Shown: positions 1-7,077 of the stretch, piece by piece | Layout: each line of letters begins with the position of its first letter | How positions within the stretch are numbered: position 1 is the first letter of the stretch | Source: Lachnospiraceae bacterium | GTDB taxonomy: Bacteria > Bacillota_A > Clostridia > Lachnospirales > Lachnospiraceae | DNA length: 12,065 nt | Direction of reading: 5' to 3' | NCBI GenBank assembly: GCA_028694115.1 | Contig: JAQUUB010000121.1 | Location: forward strand, 1-12,065 | Made by a program: the position numbers and the translations under genes | The notes under the pieces: generated by a model | The model's input: the letters and a program-made list of their open reading frames with translations, nothing else | Databases searched by the model: none | What the model was told of the DNA's origin: nothing

Positions 1-60
1 ACCGTGGTCTCAGGCAGTTCAAGAATGTTGTGTCAATAAGTCAGAGTAAAATGCTTGAAT

Positions 61-98
61 TCTCGAGAGGTATGATTACTACTCGAGATTTTTATTTT
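61..98 (+). terminator. Rho-independent terminator on the plus strand
   Basis: The arms TCTCGAG (61-67) and CTCGAGA (82-88) pair, with further pairing inside, and are followed by a TTTTTATTTT tract at 89-98. The tract is on the plus side only, so this ends a transcript arriving from the left. Bases 1-60 would hold only the tail of that gene. All three plus frames are open at position 1, and I could not decide which one is coded. Confidence 0.7.
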
Positions 99-121
99 CA
101 GGAGCGCGTCTTACTTAGCGC

Positions 122-166
122 TTACTTTTTATCAATTTGTATCACTTGATAATCATAATTACTCAT
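122..166 (-). other. 14-codon reading frame with good ribosome binding site; possible truncated gene start
   Basis: Downstream of the hsd operon terminator, an AAGGAG lies about 9 nt before an ATG at 166. The frame reads MSNYDYQVIQIDKK and then stops. The signal is good, but the peptide is very short and not recognised. It may be the surviving start of a disrupted gene, or chance. Confidence 0.2.
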
Positions 167-181
167 TACTCAAATCTCCTT

Positions 182-223
182 ATAAAAATACCCTGTGTTC
201 CATGTTACGGCAACATAGGGTAT
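182..223 (-). terminator. Terminator of the hsd operon (possibly bidirectional)
   Basis: The arms ATACCCTGTGTT (188-199) and AACATAGGGTAT (212-223) form a 12-bp stem with one non-Watson-Crick position and a 12-nt loop. On the minus strand the stem is followed by TTTTTATA, as expected at the end of the leftward hsdR transcript. On the plus strand no U tract follows, so minus-strand use is preferred. Confidence 0.6.
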
Positions 224-338
224 GGTATGTTTGTCACATTTTAATTATGTAAATATTCTCTTCGCTGCGTATTTCTAATTGCCTCATATGGTGAATCACC
301 TTCTGAAATAGATGTCATCTCTACAGCCCTTGTTGTAG

Positions 339-477
339 TCATACAATATAACTTTTCCGAAAATATGTCAACCGATTAATATATATTTTCTGATTTGGTT
401 TTTCCTCTCCTAGAAGGATCATACATGGCATCCATATCTAAATTGCCTGCCTGGCTCATTCGCTTTAAACGATTTTC
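339..477 (-). pseudogene. Remnant of a ParB-like protein C-terminus
   Basis: Directly after the hsdR stop codon the same strand encodes ENRLKRMSQAGNLDMDAMYD. A change of frame is then needed to continue as EEKPNQK and, further on, YFRKSY, before a stop at 339. From memory this pattern resembles the C-terminal region of ParB-like proteins encoded on Clostridia conjugative elements, which carry EEKPNQKE and FFPKSY segments. No start codon or full domain remains, and the frame is broken. The fragment touches hsdR with no gap, which suggests that the restriction operon was joined into this gene. The family assignment is by pattern memory only. Confidence 0.38.
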
Positions 478-3400
478 TTACATTTGCATTTGACTTCCCA
501 TTAATTCAGCTTGTCTAATTACTGTATCCAAAGCTCCTTGCGCTTGTTCTGGTGGATACTTATATTTGCGAAGCAATCGCTTAACTTGAGTTCTCATAAA
601 TGCACGAGCCGATTCTTTCTTATCCCAATCAACCGTTCTACTTTTACGAATCAATTCCGTTAATTCATGTGCCATTTCAATTAGAACTTTATCTTCCATA
701 TTTTCAATCACTTTCGGATCAGCAACTAAAGCATCATAGAATGCTACCTCTTCTACATTTAACCCTTTTTCATCACCTGCATGATATGCTTTTGACATTT
801 CTTTGGATAATTTAAGTAGCTCTTCTATAACTTCTGCACTTGTTATTAAACGGTTATTGTACTTTTTTAATATCTCTTGCATCTTTTCTGAGAATAATTT
901 TGACTTTACAATACTTGTTCTGGCAAATACCTTGATGTTGTCCTCTAGTAATTTTCTTAACAACTCAGAAGCAATGTTCTTATGTTTCATTCTTCGAATT
1001 TGTTCCATATACTCATCAGATAAAATAGATATTTCTGGATTCTTTTTGCCGGCTTCAGCAAATATATTATACATTCCCTCTTGTTGGATAGCTTGTTCTA
1101 GGATTTTTTCAATTCTTGAATTGATTTCATTGGATGTCATTCCACCATTGCTTCCAACCTTACATAATCCAGCCTTAACACTCTTAAAGAACTCAATCTC
1201 TCTTTTAATCTCATCTGATAACATGCTTCTACATAACGTTTCTGCCTGACTTAATGCAGTTGCTTCTCGAATAAAGTTTTTCTTTTCTTCCTCTTCAAAA
1301 GCAAATGCAAACTCTAAACCTTTCAGCATTATATCATATCGCTTCTTATCGGAGTCACCAAAGAAATCACTATAATCAAACCCATAGAACATGTCGCGCA
1401 TAATCTCAAGCTTTTCTAATGCAATTCGATACGCCTGACTTAAATCTGGAACCTTGTCTTGATCTCTACCAGTATATTGATTTAATGCTTCTTTCAACTC
1501 TGCTGCCATACCAATATAGTCAACAATTAAACCAGCTTCTTTATCTTTATAAACACGGTTTACACGAGCAATCGCCTGCATTAGATTGTGACCTTTCATA
1601 GGCTTATCAATATACATGGTTGCCATTGATGGTACATCGAACCCAGTTAACCACATATCAACTACAATAGCAATTTTAAACTCACTCGTTACATCTTTAA
1701 ACTCATTTGCTAAAGCTTTTCTGTATTCACCATTTCCAGTAATCTCATTCCAATCTTCTGGATCTTTATTACTTTCTGTAAGAACCACCTTTACTTTATT
1801 ATTCCAAGTAGGACGCTTGTCTAAAATCATCTTATAAAGATTAATTGCAATTCGTCTCGTCATACATACTACCATTGCTTTTCCAGTTAATACATATTGA
1901 CGGTCTTCATAATGAGATATAATATCATCCGCCAATAAACCAAGACGTTCTTTTGAGCCAATCATAGATTCTAATGTTGATAGGTCTTGTTTTGATTTTT
2001 CAATAGCGATTGCTGTAGCTTCTGAACTTAGATTTTCATATTCTTTATCAATCTTCTTTAAAAGATCCTGGTCTAGCTTTAACTTAGCAGTACGATTTTC
2101 ATAATAAATAGGAACGGTGGCCCCATCTTCCACTGCCTGGGTCATATCATAGACATCGATGTAATCTCCAAATACCTCGATGGTAGATTTGTCATTAAAG
2201 TCGATTGGTGTTCCTGTAAATCCAATAAACGTAGCATTTGGTAAAGCATCTCTCATATATTTTGCCATGCCATACTTCCATTCACCTGTCTCTCGATCCA
2301 ACTTACCGTCAAGATTATATTGGGAACGGTGCGCTTCATCTGCAAGAAAGATTACATTACTTCGATCTGTTAGAACCTCGGTACCCTCTTCAAACTTCTG
2401 AATCGTCGTAAAGATGATACCACCAGCTTTTACTTTTAATAGTTCTTTTAGATTCTCACGATTTTGAGCTTGCTTTGGTACTTGTCTTAATAATAACTTA
2501 GAACTTGCAGCAAACGTTGAAAAGAGCTGACTATCCAGATCATTACGATCGGTTAGTACAACAATCGTAGGGTTATTAAACTCTGGATCACTCACGATTA
2601 AACCCGTGTAAAAAACCATGGATAGACTCTTTCCACTTCCCTGAGTATGCCAAACCACACCAACTTTTCTATTATTATTCTCGATTGCTTTCTGCGTTCT
2701 AGCAACCGCTTTTCTTACCGCAAAGTACTGATGATAGCCTGCTACAATCTTTACCGTTTTACCGTTAACCTCTTGGTACACGATAAAATTACGAATGATA
2801 TCTAGCAGACGTTCCTTGCCAAACACACCTTTGATCATAACATCCATGTAATGTAAATGCTCATTGGATGGCGCTTCCCCATTCACTGACTTCCACACCA
2901 TATAACGTGTGAAATCAGATGTTATAGTACCAATTCTAGCATCAAACCCATCGGTAATTACGTTAAAAGCATTGTATTGAAAGAGACTTGGTATGTCTAT
3001 CTGATAGTTACGTACCTGTGCGAATGCATTTTCAATGGTAGTATCTTGATTTACCATGTTCTTAAGTTCGAATAGCACCATTGGGATACCATTGATAAAG
3101 ATAAGTAAATCAGGTCTCTTATTTTTTCGTTCTATAATGGTGTATTGATTGATGACCTTGAAATCGTTCTTTTCAGGATGATTAAAGTCCACCAACATAA
3201 CTTGAAATGTCTTGTTTTCATCCCCTTGTTTATATGGTACCGGTACACCTTCAATCAGATATTTATGAAAGGATGCATTCTGATCTTCTATCTTCACAAA
3301 ACCTAAGTCTTTAATCTTGCGAAATGCTTCCTCTGCAATATCCAATGTAATACCATAATTAATCCGAAAGAGCGCATCAATAAAAAAATCTCTTAACAAG

Positions 3401-3507
3401 ACTTCATGGTAATCCCTTTCAAGGTCTGGTCCATATAAGTAATTATATCCTCTATCCTGTAAATCCTGAATAAGGACTTGCTCCAGTGTATTTTCATTAA
3501 ATGGCAT
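478..3507 (-). CDS. hsdR: Type I restriction enzyme, restriction (R) subunit HsdR
   Basis: Motor and nuclease subunit of a type I restriction-modification complex. It translocates DNA using ATP and cuts unmethylated DNA after HsdS recognition. With the start at 3507 the protein has about 1009 residues, usual for HsdR. The N-terminal nuclease shows D133 and E147-x-K149 (PD-(D/E)XK). The SF2 helicase shows QGSGKS at 289-294 (Walker A), DEAH at 390-393, TGTP at 431-434 and a later QAIARVNR (motif VI). The C-terminal helical part is of normal length and no motif is broken. A frame-compatible ATG lies 24 nt upstream at 3531, but AGGGGA stands about 8 nt before the ATG at 3507, so MPFNENTLEQ is the likelier start. 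It is the last gene of the operon, after the small frameshifted gene. Confidence 0.95.
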   Translation of the reverse strand: MPFNENTLEQVLIQDLQDRGYNYLYGPDLERDYHEVLLRDFFIDALFRINYGITLDIAEEAFRKIKDLGFVKIEDQNASFHKYLIEGVPVPYKQGDENKTFQVMLVDFNHPEKNDFKVINQYTIIERKNKRPDLLIFINGIPMVLFELKNMVNQDTTIENAFAQVRNYQIDIPSLFQYNAFNVITDGFDARIGTITSDFTRYMVWKSVNGEAPSNEHLHYMDVMIKGVFGKERLLDIIRNFIVYQEVNGKTVKIVAGYHQYFAVRKAVARTQKAIENNNRKVGVVWHTQGSGKSLSMVFYTGLIVSDPEFNNPTIVVLTDRNDLDSQLFSTFAASSKLLLRQVPKQAQNRENLKELLKVKAGGIIFTTIQKFEEGTEVLTDRSNVIFLADEAHRSQYNLDGKLDRETGEWKYGMAKYMRDALPNATFIGFTGTPIDFNDKSTIEVFGDYIDVYDMTQAVEDGATVPIYYENRTAKLKLDQDLLKKIDKEYENLSSEATAIAIEKSKQDLSTLESMIGSKERLGLLADDIISHYEDRQYVLTGKAMVVCMTRRIAINLYKMILDKRPTWNNKVKVVLTESNKDPEDWNEITGNGEYRKALANEFKDVTSEFKIAIVVDMWLTGFDVPSMATMYIDKPMKGHNLMQAIARVNRVYKDKEAGLIVDYIGMAAELKEALNQYTGRDQDKVPDLSQAYRIALEKLEIMRDMFYGFDYSDFFGDSDKKRYDIMLKGLEFAFAFEEEEKKNFIREATALSQAETLCRSMLSDEIKREIEFFKSVKAGLCKVGSNGGMTSNEINSRIEKILEQAIQQEGMYNIFAEAGKKNPEISILSDEYMEQIRRMKHKNIASELLRKLLEDNIKVFARTSIVKSKLFSEKMQEILKKYNNRLITSAEVIEELLKLSKEMSKAYHAGDEKGLNVEEVAFYDALVADPKVIENMEDKVLIEMAHELTELIRKSRTVDWDKKESARAFMRTQVKRLLRKYKYPPEQAQGALDTVIRQAELMGSQMQM

Positions 3508-3550
3508 ATCTGTACTTCCCCTCATAAACATTTAGTATCACTAACCTCAA

Positions 3551-3791
3551 TTATTTTATTAGCCAAAACTTCCTCTCTACTCCAAATGAACCTTTTTCTC
3601 TTGCAATAAAACCTAGCTTTTCACAGTATTTCACATATTCCATTTCAAGTTGTTGACTTTTTTTTAATACAAGTTCCCCTTTTTATTAAATCAATATCAT
3701 ACGTATATTCAGGATCTGTTTTTTTCTCTAAATACGTATCAATAGTTGAAAGATTTCTTTTAATTTCACCATAATCATATACTAATTCCAT
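3551..3791 (-). pseudogene. Small unrecognised gene, frameshifted (about 80 codons)
   Basis: A near-perfect AGGAGG (3797-3802) precedes an ATG at 3791. The frame starts MELVYDYGEIKRNL and stops early at 3645 after 48 residues. In a neighbouring frame the sequence carries on as KKSQQLEMEYVKYCEKLGF and ends FWLIK at 3551, just before hsdR. Removing one base from the AAAAAGGGG run restores a continuous, highly charged protein of about 80 residues. A homopolymer slip is the simplest explanation; a sequencing error or deliberate frameshifting cannot be excluded. I do not recognise the family. Its position between the HNH gene and hsdR, and a palindrome just upstream of its ribosome binding site, suggest a small accessory or regulatory protein. 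Confidence 0.6.
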
Positions 3792-3804
3792 AAAAACCTC
3801 CTAT

Positions 3805-3821
3805 TAAATAACAGTTATTTA
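3805..3821. promoter_or_regulatory. 17-bp perfect palindrome, candidate operator
   Basis: TAAATAACAGTTATTTA has 8-bp arms around one central base. It sits immediately upstream of the AGGAGG of the small frameshifted gene, where a dimeric regulator could control that gene and hsdR. No convincing promoter was seen beside it. Confidence 0.4.
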
Positions 3822-3926
3822 CGTCCCCACTTTTCGACTTATCTCCTCGAAAAAATCATGTTATTATTAATTAAAATTTATCGTACTAAATTGTTTTTCT
3901 AATATATAAAAGTGCCATCCATAACG

Positions 3927-4937
3927 CTAATTTTTATAGCCTGTATTACAATATGGATGTGTTAATTGTCCATTGTCAATACTTCCCTTTCCTCCGTCTC
4001 GGCGCCTTACAACATGGTCAATAGATATTGCATTTTTATGAATCAAACCATTACAAATCTTACATTTAGTTGCCGAAGATATTGCATCATTTATAAAGAC
4101 TGAGCTTTTCTGATTTGCCGAAAAATCACTACTTTCTATTTCATCAAAGTCATATCTTTCTAATGTTAAATAATCATATTTAGATGCAATTAATTTATTT
4201 ATTACTTCTTTTAAATTGTCTTCTTTTTCCAATTGAAGAATACAATCCCAAAGAAACTCTGAAATAAAAGGATAACTAGCTTGGGCGCTACGATATTTAC
4301 GATTTATTTGCTGAATTAAATAATCATAATTCCAAATCAATTCTTCTAGACAGCATCTTTGCTTAATAAACCTATCAATTCTCTTGTTTTCCATTATAGA
4401 AATTACAAACTTTGTTACACCATAAAACATTGCAACCTTATGAGACCCTGATTTAGAATAAAAATATATAGCAGGATGTAAACCTAGTGAAGATGGATGA
4501 TTACTATTTATCAGTTTTGCAATTTTTAGTGCCCGCTTCATACACCTAATTGTTTCATATCCAGTTTCATCATTTTTTAGTTTACTTTTATTATTAAATC
4601 CATTCGTTATATTTATAAAATCAAGAATTAAAGGAAGTGTCTTACTTGAATAGGCTTTCCCACCAATTGGAATATCTAATGTCTTAATTGGTCTTTCTAA
4701 TTTAGGAGAAAATAATATTTCATTTAATTCCTTGGCCATTTCTTGGATTTCTATTTGAATTTCATTATCAAATTCCGACCAATATTTATGACCTTTCCCG
4801 CTTCGAATAACTGCCCTTGCAGCGATACTATTCGGATATTGTCTTGTCTTTAATAGTTTAAGCTCCGTTTTATCAATTGGCGCGGCTTGTTGATTGCTAA
4901 TTATAAGAACCTTTTGTCGTTCCTGTAGTCCAAACAT
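3927..4937 (-). CDS. HNH endonuclease domain protein embedded in the hsd operon
   Basis: A 336-residue protein ending in a clear HNH nuclease domain at residues 292-336. It shows C292-x2-C295, D307-H308, RRRDGG at 311-316, N322, and H327-x2-C330. The first 200 or so residues contain segments such as QYPNSIAARAVIRSG and LDIPIGG, which recall the helical part of DGQHR/DndB- or DUF262-like proteins. However, no DGQHR or ParB-like N-terminal motif is present. The protein may therefore be a shortened form, or a separate family. The gene starts 12 bp after the hsdS stop with only a weak AAGAG ribosome binding site, and an in-frame TGA lies directly before the ATG, so translation is probably coupled to hsdS. 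It likely cuts DNA; whether it works with the HsdRMS complex or alone is unknown. Confidence 0.75.
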   Translation of the reverse strand: MFGLQERQKVLIISNQQAAPIDKTELKLLKTRQYPNSIAARAVIRSGKGHKYWSEFDNEIQIEIQEMAKELNEILFSPKLERPIKTLDIPIGGKAYSSKTLPLILDFINITNGFNNKSKLKNDETGYETIRCMKRALKIAKLINSNHPSSLGLHPAIYFYSKSGSHKVAMFYGVTKFVISIMENKRIDRFIKQRCCLEELIWNYDYLIQQINRKYRSAQASYPFISEFLWDCILQLEKEDNLKEVINKLIASKYDYLTLERYDFDEIESSDFSANQKSSVFINDAISSATKCKICNGLIHKNAISIDHVVRRRDGGKGSIDNGQLTHPYCNTGYKN

Positions 4938-4949
4938 TCAATCACTCTT

Positions 4950-6107
4950 TTAGATGGCAAATTCTGAAACATCAAGTTCCCCTGACAAAAGTTTTGGAAG
5001 TAAGCTGTTTCTTAATTCTGCCAATTTTACACTTTGTTTTTTATTCTTTAATAGTTCATCAAATAGTGGTATAACAGTCTCTGTAAACTGCGTTACAATT
5101 TCCTTATTAGGAACAATAATTCGTGTCTTCTTGAAATCAGGCACTGTCAATTGTTGCTGTGTTGTACCAGTCCCCATAATGTGAATTGATTCAAGCCATA
5201 AATATAAGTATTTTGCCGTCACAAATTCATTTTTGGGTATCAGTGACACCAAACGAACAATAGGAACATAAGGTTCTTGCCTTAAGCAAACGTAACCTAT
5301 TGTTCCTCTTGCCGAAACAGTTACACTTTCATCAAATATTTTAGCATGGTCTGTGTATCCATATAAGCCTTCATCACTTATTCCGTTAGAAAATATAGGT
5401 ATTTGCCATTCATCAGTTAATACATTAGATACATTTTTTGGCTTATCTCCTCCAGCACTCAATATCGAAACATCTTCAAGCGTAAGTTCTTTCCAGGTAT
5501 CTGGCATTACACCGTCAAACTTACCATAATCAATAAACCATTCCTTAAATATTCCTTTAACCTGTTCTGCTAAATTCCTATTTATCGCGCTGTTTGTTTT
5601 TCTCTTTGCTTCTAAATCATCTAAGATTTTAACAAGGTTATCTTGTTGTTCTCTTGGCGGAAGTAATATCTCCATTCCCGCATATGTTTGAGCATTGATA
5701 TTTCCTCTAGTGCTTCCAGTAGAGTATCCCTGCACCCAGCCTGTATATTCATCTGACAAGCAGTAATATTTTATAAATCGAGGATTCACTTTACTTGGAT
5801 CTAAACTAAATTTTATTAAGAATCCTGCGTATACAAATTCTCCATCACTACCATCGTAAAAATAATTTCTTCCAGTACTATTCCCTGTTCTTGCAAATAC
5901 GATGTCATTTGGCGAAAGCAAATACTCTCTAGCTTTGGGATCATCTACAGACTTTAAATCTAAAATATTTAATGTTCCGTCATCATTAATATCTGTAATT
6001 CTTAAATATGTGTACAGATCAGGGGAATATTCTACGGCAGAAGCACCAATTCCATATTGTCCTTTACCAATAGATATCTCACCTAAGGTTGTTTTTTTAT
6101 ATTCCAT
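4950..6107 (-). CDS. hsdS: Type I restriction enzyme, specificity (S) subunit HsdS
   Basis: DNA-recognition subunit that directs both methylation and restriction. The protein has about 385 residues and the usual two-fold layout. The first target recognition domain covers roughly residues 1-150. A helical spacer at about 155-200 includes REQQDNLVKILDDLEAKRK. The second recognition domain covers about 205-335, and a second helical repeat ends in LRNSLLPKLLSGELDV. A TTG directly before the ATG is also in frame, but AGGTGA is correctly spaced (7 nt from its AGG) for the ATG at 6107. That ribosome binding site overlaps the stop codon of the preceding 58-codon gene, so the two are probably translationally coupled. 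The target sequence cannot be predicted by eye. Confidence 0.93.
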   Translation of the reverse strand: MEYKKTTLGEISIGKGQYGIGASAVEYSPDLYTYLRITDINDDGTLNILDLKSVDDPKAREYLLSPNDIVFARTGNSTGRNYFYDGSDGEFVYAGFLIKFSLDPSKVNPRFIKYYCLSDEYTGWVQGYSTGSTRGNINAQTYAGMEILLPPREQQDNLVKILDDLEAKRKTNSAINRNLAEQVKGIFKEWFIDYGKFDGVMPDTWKELTLEDVSILSAGGDKPKNVSNVLTDEWQIPIFSNGISDEGLYGYTDHAKIFDESVTVSARGTIGYVCLRQEPYVPIVRLVSLIPKNEFVTAKYLYLWLESIHIMGTGTTQQQLTVPDFKKTRIIVPNKEIVTQFTETVIPLFDELLKNKKQSVKLAELRNSLLPKLLSGELDVSEFAI

Positions 6108-6111
6108 CAAA

Positions 6112-6288
6112 TCACCTACCCAATGTATTTTCTATGTGCATTCTTACATTACTCTGCTTCACCATTGCATAATGAAGAGTTGTATCTATCATAACCTGCT
6201 CAAGCACTTGCTTCAATTTCGTTAATTGTTGGTTGTCCAAGTGCAGGTTCATCTGATACATTATGGTATTAATAATCTCTTGGTTCAT
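6112..6288 (-). CDS. 58-residue protein, probable N-terminal fragment of an hsdS-linked tyrosine recombinase
   Basis: A well-placed AAAGGAAG precedes an ATG at 6288. The frame runs MNQEIINTIMYQMNLHLDNQ, then QLTKLKQVLEQVM, and stops at 6112 inside the hsdS ribosome binding site. From memory this opening resembles the first residues of tyrosine recombinases encoded next to hsdS or transposon genes in Clostridia. The catalytic domain (the R...HxxR...Y residues) is absent; a complete enzyme would have about 300 or more residues. The upstream signal and overlap with hsdS support real translation. If the resemblance holds, this is the stub of an enzyme that once inverted or shuffled hsdS halves. 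It could instead be a genuine small helical protein. Confidence 0.6.
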   Translation of the reverse strand: MNQEIINTIMYQMNLHLDNQQLTKLKQVLEQVMIDTTLHYAMVKQSNVRMHIENTLGR

Positions 6289-6364
6289 AGTAATAACTTC
6301 CTTTGTAGTAGGTATATTACCAAAATAGTCGCTTATATCAAGTCAATTATTCCTTTACTCTTAG

Positions 6365-6387
6365 TCCGACAAATCATAAATCATCTT
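6365..6387. repeat. Direct repeat, left copy (after the membrane-protein gene)
   Basis: Shares the exact 12-bp core TCCGACAAATCA and most of the next 11 bp with 7055-7077. It overlaps the stop codon of the 2TM protein gene. Confidence 0.55.
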
Positions 6388-7036
6388 TTTTCTGTCTCAA
6401 GTTATATTTAAAAACAATTTCACCATACTCTTGTTCTTTTGATTCCAACCAAATTGCTAACATTTTTCCTGAATCATCATAATTATCAACCATTTTCGTA
6501 AAACCTTGAATATCTTTTCTTAATTCTGAAACAGAATAATATCTATCGCCTGTATCAGTCATCTTCTCGCATCTATACTTACACATTTTTATTAAAGCAC
6601 TCGCTGTAGCACGCTTCAATGGTTGTAATTTTGTCTGAATCTCTAATACTTTCTGTATTTTCTTTCGACTAATAAAGAAAAAATCTGTATCAACCATTGC
6701 AAAATAATTTGTCAACAATATGTTTAATTCCTTTGCTGCGTAATAATATGTGTCTATTGAAGAACCCTTTTCGGGAATGCTTTCTAACTCCATTGCGTAT
6801 TCTTTCAGTTCTGAAAGTTTCCAGTGATACTCCCTTAGTAATCTTTCTTCTTCATTTACGTATCCAATAATCGATGAACATGTCATTAATAATCCACTTG
6901 CAAAAAATCCAATACACATATTTTCTGCCCATATGCATAATGGGGTCTCTGAATAAATAAGAAACAAAGACATAATAAATGCGCTTACTGTAACTATGAT
7001 TGATATAATAGAAGTCTTTCTATAAATACTAAGCAT
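6374..7036 (-). CDS. Two-helix membrane protein with cytoplasmic helical domain, embedded in the hsd operon
   Basis: A 220-residue protein with two hydrophobic segments, at about residues 8-28 and 40-60, joined by a short loop with two cysteines. A hydrophilic, charged, largely helical domain of about 160 residues follows. The arrangement resembles 2TM effectors of the SLATT type and other membrane proteins of phage-defence loci, but I could not identify a specific family signature. AAAGGAA stands 10 nt before the ATG, and the gene begins 39 bp after the hsdM stop, so it is co-transcribed. It sits between hsdM and hsdS, where accessory abortive-infection genes are sometimes found in type I systems. 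A role as a membrane-acting effector is inference only. Confidence 0.75.
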   Translation of the reverse strand: MLSIYRKTSIISIIVTVSAFIMSLFLIYSETPLCIWAENMCIGFFASGLLMTCSSIIGYVNEEERLLREYHWKLSELKEYAMELESIPEKGSSIDTYYYAAKELNILLTNYFAMVDTDFFFISRKKIQKVLEIQTKLQPLKRATASALIKMCKYRCEKMTDTGDRYYSVSELRKDIQGFTKMVDNYDDSGKMLAIWLESKEQEYGEIVFKYNLRQKKDDL

Positions 7037-7054
7037 ACACTCTATATTCCTTTC

Positions 7055-7077
7055 TCCGACAAATCACAATTTATCTT
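7055..7077. repeat. Direct repeat, right copy (after hsdM)
   Basis: The TCCGACAAATCA core at 7055-7066 matches 6365-6376 exactly, and the flank shows partial identity. It overlaps the hsdM stop codon. The two copies bracket the membrane-protein gene at a period of 690 bp. Confidence 0.55.

Noticed and set aside
1..60. Coding tail of a plus-strand gene
   Set aside because: All three plus frames are open at position 1 and none gave a recognisable protein, so no gene is called although the terminator at 61-98 implies one.
600..2401. Several plus-strand open frames opposite the restriction subunit gene (for example 803-1249 and 2180-2401)
   Set aside because: They lie entirely over well-conserved HsdR coding sequence, lack ribosome binding sites and have unusual hydrophobic composition; they are mirror frames.
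3508..3531. Start of hsdR at the earlier ATG (3531)
   Set aside because: The upstream GAGGT is poorly spaced, whereas AGGGGA sits about 8 nt before the ATG at 3507.
6108..6110. TTG as the hsdS start codon
   Set aside because: It is too close to AGGTGA; the adjacent ATG at 6107 has normal spacing.
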